DNA from: an uncultured Collinsella sp.
GTDB taxonomy: Bacteria > Actinomycetota > Coriobacteriia > Coriobacteriales > Coriobacteriaceae
Direction: 5' to 3'
Length of the DNA stretch: 26,294 bases
Assembly (NCBI GenBank): GCA_958437495.1
Contig: CAUBOH010000022.1
Span: 1 to 26,294 of the forward strand
The notes beneath the pieces are model-generated. The model was given only the letters and a program-made list of their open reading frames with translations. It ran no database searches and was not told the DNA's origin. A program made the position numbers and the translations under genes. Numbering within the stretch: the first letter of the stretch is position 1; each line of letters opens with the position of its first letter. Below are positions 23,580-26,294 of the stretch, in pieces.

Positions 23580-24641
23580 ATGAAGGAAACCGAGAAGATC
23601 GAGATCATGCATTTCGACCAGGAGGGCTATCTCGAGGACGGCAAGGCGCTCTACGAGACCGGCAAGAAGATGACCGCGCTCGCCGACAAGGTCGCCGACG
23701 AGGGCTACGACGCCGTGTTCCTGATGGGCGTCGGCGGCACCTGGGACGAGCTCATGCAGCTCGAGTACCTCATGAACAAGTTCGGCGACCGCGACCTCGA
23801 GGTCTACCTGATCCACGCCGCCGAGTGGAACGCCATGGGCCACAAGCGCATGACCGAGAAGTCCGTCGTGCTCACCGCCTCCGAGTCCGGCACCACCCCC
23901 GAGGTCCTCGAGGCCGTCAAGAAGATGAAGGACATGGGCGTGCGCGTCTACGCCATGACCAAGCCCGAGGGCCCCATCGGCCAGGCTGTCGGTGCCGAGA
24001 ACTGCGTTGCCATGGCTTCTGACCATGGTTCGGGCGGCTGCGAGAAGGGCTACTACCTCGCCGACTGCTTCGGCCTGCGCCTGCTCAACCGCCGTGGCTG
24101 CTTCCCCAAGTTTGACCTGTTCATCGAGCAGACCAAGGACATCTGGAAGGACATGCTCGACATCCGCAAGCGCTTCGAGCCGCGCGCCGAGGAGCTCGCC
24201 AAGAAGTACGCCCTGGCCCCCTACACCATGTTCATCGGCTCCGGCGCCCTGTGGGGCGAGACGATCCTGTTCTCGATGTGCATCCTGGAGGAGATGCAGT
24301 GGAAGCGCACCCGCTACATCACCTCGGCCGACTTCTTCCACGGCACCCTCGAGCTCGTGGAGCCCGGCGTCCCCGTGTTCCTGTTCATGGGCGAGGACGA
24401 GAACCGCAAGCTCGACGAGCGCGTCCGCGCCTTCCTGACCCGCGGCGTGACCGGCGACACCGACATCAACATCATCGACACCGCCGAGTTCGCGATCCCC
24501 GGCCTTGACGACGAGTTCCGCGTCATCGTCTCCCCGTGGATTCTGACGGTGCTCGTGACCGACCGCCTGGCTCGCTACTACGAGACGGTCACCAAGCACA
24601 ACCTCAAGTATCGTCGCTACTATCACCAGTTCGACTACTAA
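23580..24641 (+). CDS. gfrF: SIS-domain fructoselysine-6-phosphate deglycase-like protein
   Basis: A 353-residue SIS protein that probably splits fructoselysine-6-phosphate into lysine and glucose-6-phosphate. Remembered E. coli FrlB aligns well at the C-terminal half: FFHGTLELVEPGVPVFLFMGEDENRKLDERVRAF against its FRHGPLEIVEPGVPFLFLLGNDESR, and the end HNLKYRRYYHQFDY against HNPDERRYYGGLVEY. The N-terminal half has FLMGVGGTWDELMQLEYL and TASESGTTPEVLEAV. The ribosome-binding site is AAAGGAGAG. Codon use is strikingly C/G-ending compared with neighbours, which suggests very high expression or a different origin. Other Amadori products are possible substrates. Confidence 0.85.
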   Translation: MKETEKIEIMHFDQEGYLEDGKALYETGKKMTALADKVADEGYDAVFLMGVGGTWDELMQLEYLMNKFGDRDLEVYLIHAAEWNAMGHKRMTEKSVVLTASESGTTPEVLEAVKKMKDMGVRVYAMTKPEGPIGQAVGAENCVAMASDHGSGGCEKGYYLADCFGLRLLNRRGCFPKFDLFIEQTKDIWKDMLDIRKRFEPRAEELAKKYALAPYTMFIGSGALWGETILFSMCILEEMQWKRTRYITSADFFHGTLELVEPGVPVFLFMGEDENRKLDERVRAFLTRGVTGDTDINIIDTAEFAIPGLDDEFRVIVSPWILTVLVTDRLARYYETVTKHNLKYRRYYHQFDY

Positions 24642-24687
24642 AGAAAACGGGTGCGGGAACGTGCCGGGCTATTGAGAGGAACACAGA

Positions 24688-25107
24688 ATGAGACAGTACA
24701 TCATCGCCAGCCATGCGCACTTCGCCACCGGCATCAAGGAGAGCGTCGAGCTGCTCTCGGGCGCTCGCGACAACGTCCACGATCTTTCGATGTTCGTCGA
24801 TGGCCGCATGGACGTGGCCGAGGAGGCCCAAAAACTGCTGGCAGGCATGTCTGCCGACGATGATGTCGTTGTCTGCACCGACCTCTTTGGCGGCAGCGTC
24901 AACAACGAGTTCACCAAGATCGTCCAGACGCGTCCCCGCACGTACCTCGTTACCAACATGAACCTTCCTCTGCTCATCCAGCTGCTGTTCTCTGACGAGT
25001 CGGCGCCGGTTGAGGAGACGATTCGCGCTATCGTCGCTGCGGACGACACGCGCGTGAAGTTTGTCAACGATCTGTTGGTCGATGACGACGAGGAGGAAGA
25101 GTTCTAA
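24688..25107 (+). CDS. PTS mannose/fructose-family EIIA component
   Basis: A 139-residue cytoplasmic phosphocarrier. The N-terminal strand IIASHAHFATG carries the phosphorylated histidine (H9), as in the IIA half of ManX. VVVCTDLFGGSVNNEF is the conserved segment near the active site. The C-terminus is very acidic (VDDDEEEEF). It accepts phosphate from HPr and passes it to the EIIB encoded next. The ribosome-binding site is GAGAGGAA. Confidence 0.93.
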   Translation: MRQYIIASHAHFATGIKESVELLSGARDNVHDLSMFVDGRMDVAEEAQKLLAGMSADDDVVVCTDLFGGSVNNEFTKIVQTRPRTYLVTNMNLPLLIQLLFSDESAPVEETIRAIVAADDTRVKFVNDLLVDDDEEEEF

Positions 25108-25164
25108 TCCGCAGCACCTACTGACACGCCGTATGACGGCACAAGACCTTTGGGGGGTCACATT

Positions 25165-25647
25165 ATGATTCAGCTACTTCGCGTTGACCATCGCCTGCTT
25201 CATGGCCAGGTCGCAGTTTCCTGGGTTCAGGGCCTTGGCTCCAACTGCATCTTCTGCGTGGGCGATAAGGTCGCCAACGACCCGGTGTGGAAGACGACGC
25301 TCAAGATGGGCAAGCCTGCCGGCTGCAAGCTCGTCATCAAAGATATGGAGCATGCAATCGAAGCTATCAACTCGGGCGTGACTGACAAGTACAAGATGAT
25401 CATCTGTGTCGCCACCATCGCTGAGGCAAAGCAGCTTGTTGAGGGCTGCCCGCAGATCAAGTCGGTCAACTTGGGTAACACCAAGCCCAAGGACGAGAAG
25501 CGTCCCGATGCTCGTCAGGTCTCTCGTCAGATCTTCCTGACCGCGGCCGAGGAAGCCGATGTGCGCGAGATGCTGGATCGTGGCGTTGAGGTCGAGATTC
25601 GACCCCTGGCCGATGACCCCAAGGTTGACTGCGCAAGCGTGCTCTAG
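25165..25647 (+). CDS. PTS mannose/fructose-family EIIB component
   Basis: A 160-residue protein whose N-terminus LLRVDHRLLHGQVAVSWV has the phosphorylated histidine (H13) of mannose-family EIIB. KSVNLGNTKPKDEKRP and IFLTAAEEADVREMLDRGVEVEIRPL are also typical. I chose ATG 25165, with GGGGGG upstream, over a TTG five codons earlier that would lie inside the ribosome-binding site. It should transfer phosphate to the sugar bound by EIIC/EIID. Confidence 0.93.
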   Translation: MIQLLRVDHRLLHGQVAVSWVQGLGSNCIFCVGDKVANDPVWKTTLKMGKPAGCKLVIKDMEHAIEAINSGVTDKYKMIICVATIAEAKQLVEGCPQIKSVNLGNTKPKDEKRPDARQVSRQIFLTAAEEADVREMLDRGVEVEIRPLADDPKVDCASVL

Positions 25648-25658
25648 GCGTTTGAATT

Positions 25659-25678
25659 CGAAGAGCCTGAGCTCTTCG
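25659..25678 (+). other. intercistronic hairpin between EIIB and EIIC
   Basis: An 8-bp perfect stem CGAAGAGC / GCTCTTCG with loop CTGA and no T run, so more likely a message-stability or processing element than a terminator. Confidence 0.5.
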
Positions 25679-25705
25679 TAGTGTCCTATTAGGAAAGGGG
25701 GATAT

Positions 25706-26294
25706 ATGCTTACCCAAGCAATCCTCATCGGACTTATCGCCGCATTTGGTAAGTTCGACTTCCAGCTCGGTACGCTCTATGCGTTCCGCCCCATCGTCCT
25801 GTGCCCGCTCGTGGGCCTGGTGCTGGGGGACCTGCAGTCCGGCCTCGCGATCGGTGCGAGTCTGGAGCTGCTGTTCATGGGCTCGATCTCCATCGGCGCC
25901 TACGTGCCGCCTGATGAGACGATCGGCGGCGTGCTCGCCTGCGCCTTCGCTATCCAGCTGGGCCAGAGCACCGAGGCAGCCATCGCGCTTGCCATGCCCA
26001 TCGCCACGCTGTGCCTTGCCATCAAGAACATCCTCAACGCCGCCCTGCCGATCCTGGTTGACCGCGCCGATGTCTTCTCCGGCCAGGGCAACCTTAAGGG
26101 TGTCTATGCGATGCACTTCCTGATCGGTTTCACCGGTATCATCATGGCGTTCCTGCTGTGCTCGCTGTCGTTCTATCTGGGTGCTGACGCAATCCAGGGC
26201 GTGCTCGACTTCATCCCGCCCTTTGTCCTTGCTGGCTTTGGCGTTGCCGCCAACATCCTGCCTGCCATGGGCTTCGCCATGCTCGGCCGCCTGG
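25706..26294 (+). CDS. PTS mannose/fructose-family EIIC component (cut by the window end)
   Basis: The first 196 codons of a membrane protein, with no stop before the window edge. It begins MLTQAILIGLIAAFGKFDF and shows RPIVLCPLVGLVLGDL, GASLELLFMGSISIGAYVPPDETIGG and later hydrophobic segments, typical of mannose-family EIIC (full length about 260 residues). The ATG follows AGGAAAGGGGG. A mannose-family EIID gene would be expected just beyond. This channel carries the substrate that the two upstream SIS enzymes process. Confidence 0.93.
   Translation, partial: MLTQAILIGLIAAFGKFDFQLGTLYAFRPIVLCPLVGLVLGDLQSGLAIGASLELLFMGSISIGAYVPPDETIGGVLACAFAIQLGQSTEAAIALAMPIATLCLAIKNILNAALPILVDRADVFSGQGNLKGVYAMHFLIGFTGIIMAFLLCSLSFYLGADAIQGVLDFIPPFVLAGFGVAANILPAMGFAMLGRL

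Noticed and set aside
25150..25164. TTG start for EIIB
   Set aside because: The TTG lies inside the ribosome-binding sequence of the ATG at 25165.

Overview
This window looks like the chromosome of a gut Coriobacteriia bacterium, most likely Collinsella (inference from high GC, strong Shine-Dalgarno sites, and the mix of phosphotransferase (PTS) and ABC sugar transport with GntR/UTRA regulators and glycogen enzymes). It is dominated by carbohydrate uptake and storage genes. I could run no database search, so family names come from motifs and remembered homologues.

Layout. 1-1121: two tRNA genes around a bidirectional terminator, then a two-repeat peptidoglycan-binding protein. 1260-2285: polyprenyl diphosphate synthase. 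2399-5793: a one-chain PTS EIIC-EIIB-HAD phosphatase fusion, divergent from a TreR-like GntR/UTRA regulator. 6100-10465: a four-gene sugar ABC operon (lipoprotein, two permeases, MsmX-type ATPase). 10466-10917: a gene-free gap between convergent terminators holding a regular array of six 15-nt repeats. 10918-14819: glgP and malQ. 15041-16102: galE. 16372-17577: a Tat-exported coiled-coil cell-wall hydrolase, followed by a perfect 31-bp inverted repeat. 17796-19970: murB and a LacI regulator. A second perfect 30-bp inverted repeat (20025-20095) and a small unknown protein follow. 20744-26294: two overlapping GntR/UTRA regulators, then a fructoselysine/glucoselysine-type operon of two SIS-domain sugar-phosphate enzymes and mannose-family PTS EIIA, EIIB and EIIC. 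EIIC is cut by the window end.

How the genes may work together. TTGTTTAAACAA-like palindromes lie beside the PTS fusion, the TreR-like gene, the ABC operon and malQ. I infer one alpha-glucoside regulon. In it, the ABC system would import oligosaccharide. The PTS fusion would import and phosphorylate a disaccharide, and its HAD domain might remove that phosphate. MalQ and GlgP would convert glucans to glucose-1-phosphate. The right-hand operon would import Amadori products and split their 6-phosphates.

Most unusual items: the 40-nt-period alternating repeat array (10606-10820), the two perfect long inverted repeats sharing GGGCCGGG ends, the PTS-HAD fusion, and a lysine-rich insertion in the ABC ATPase.
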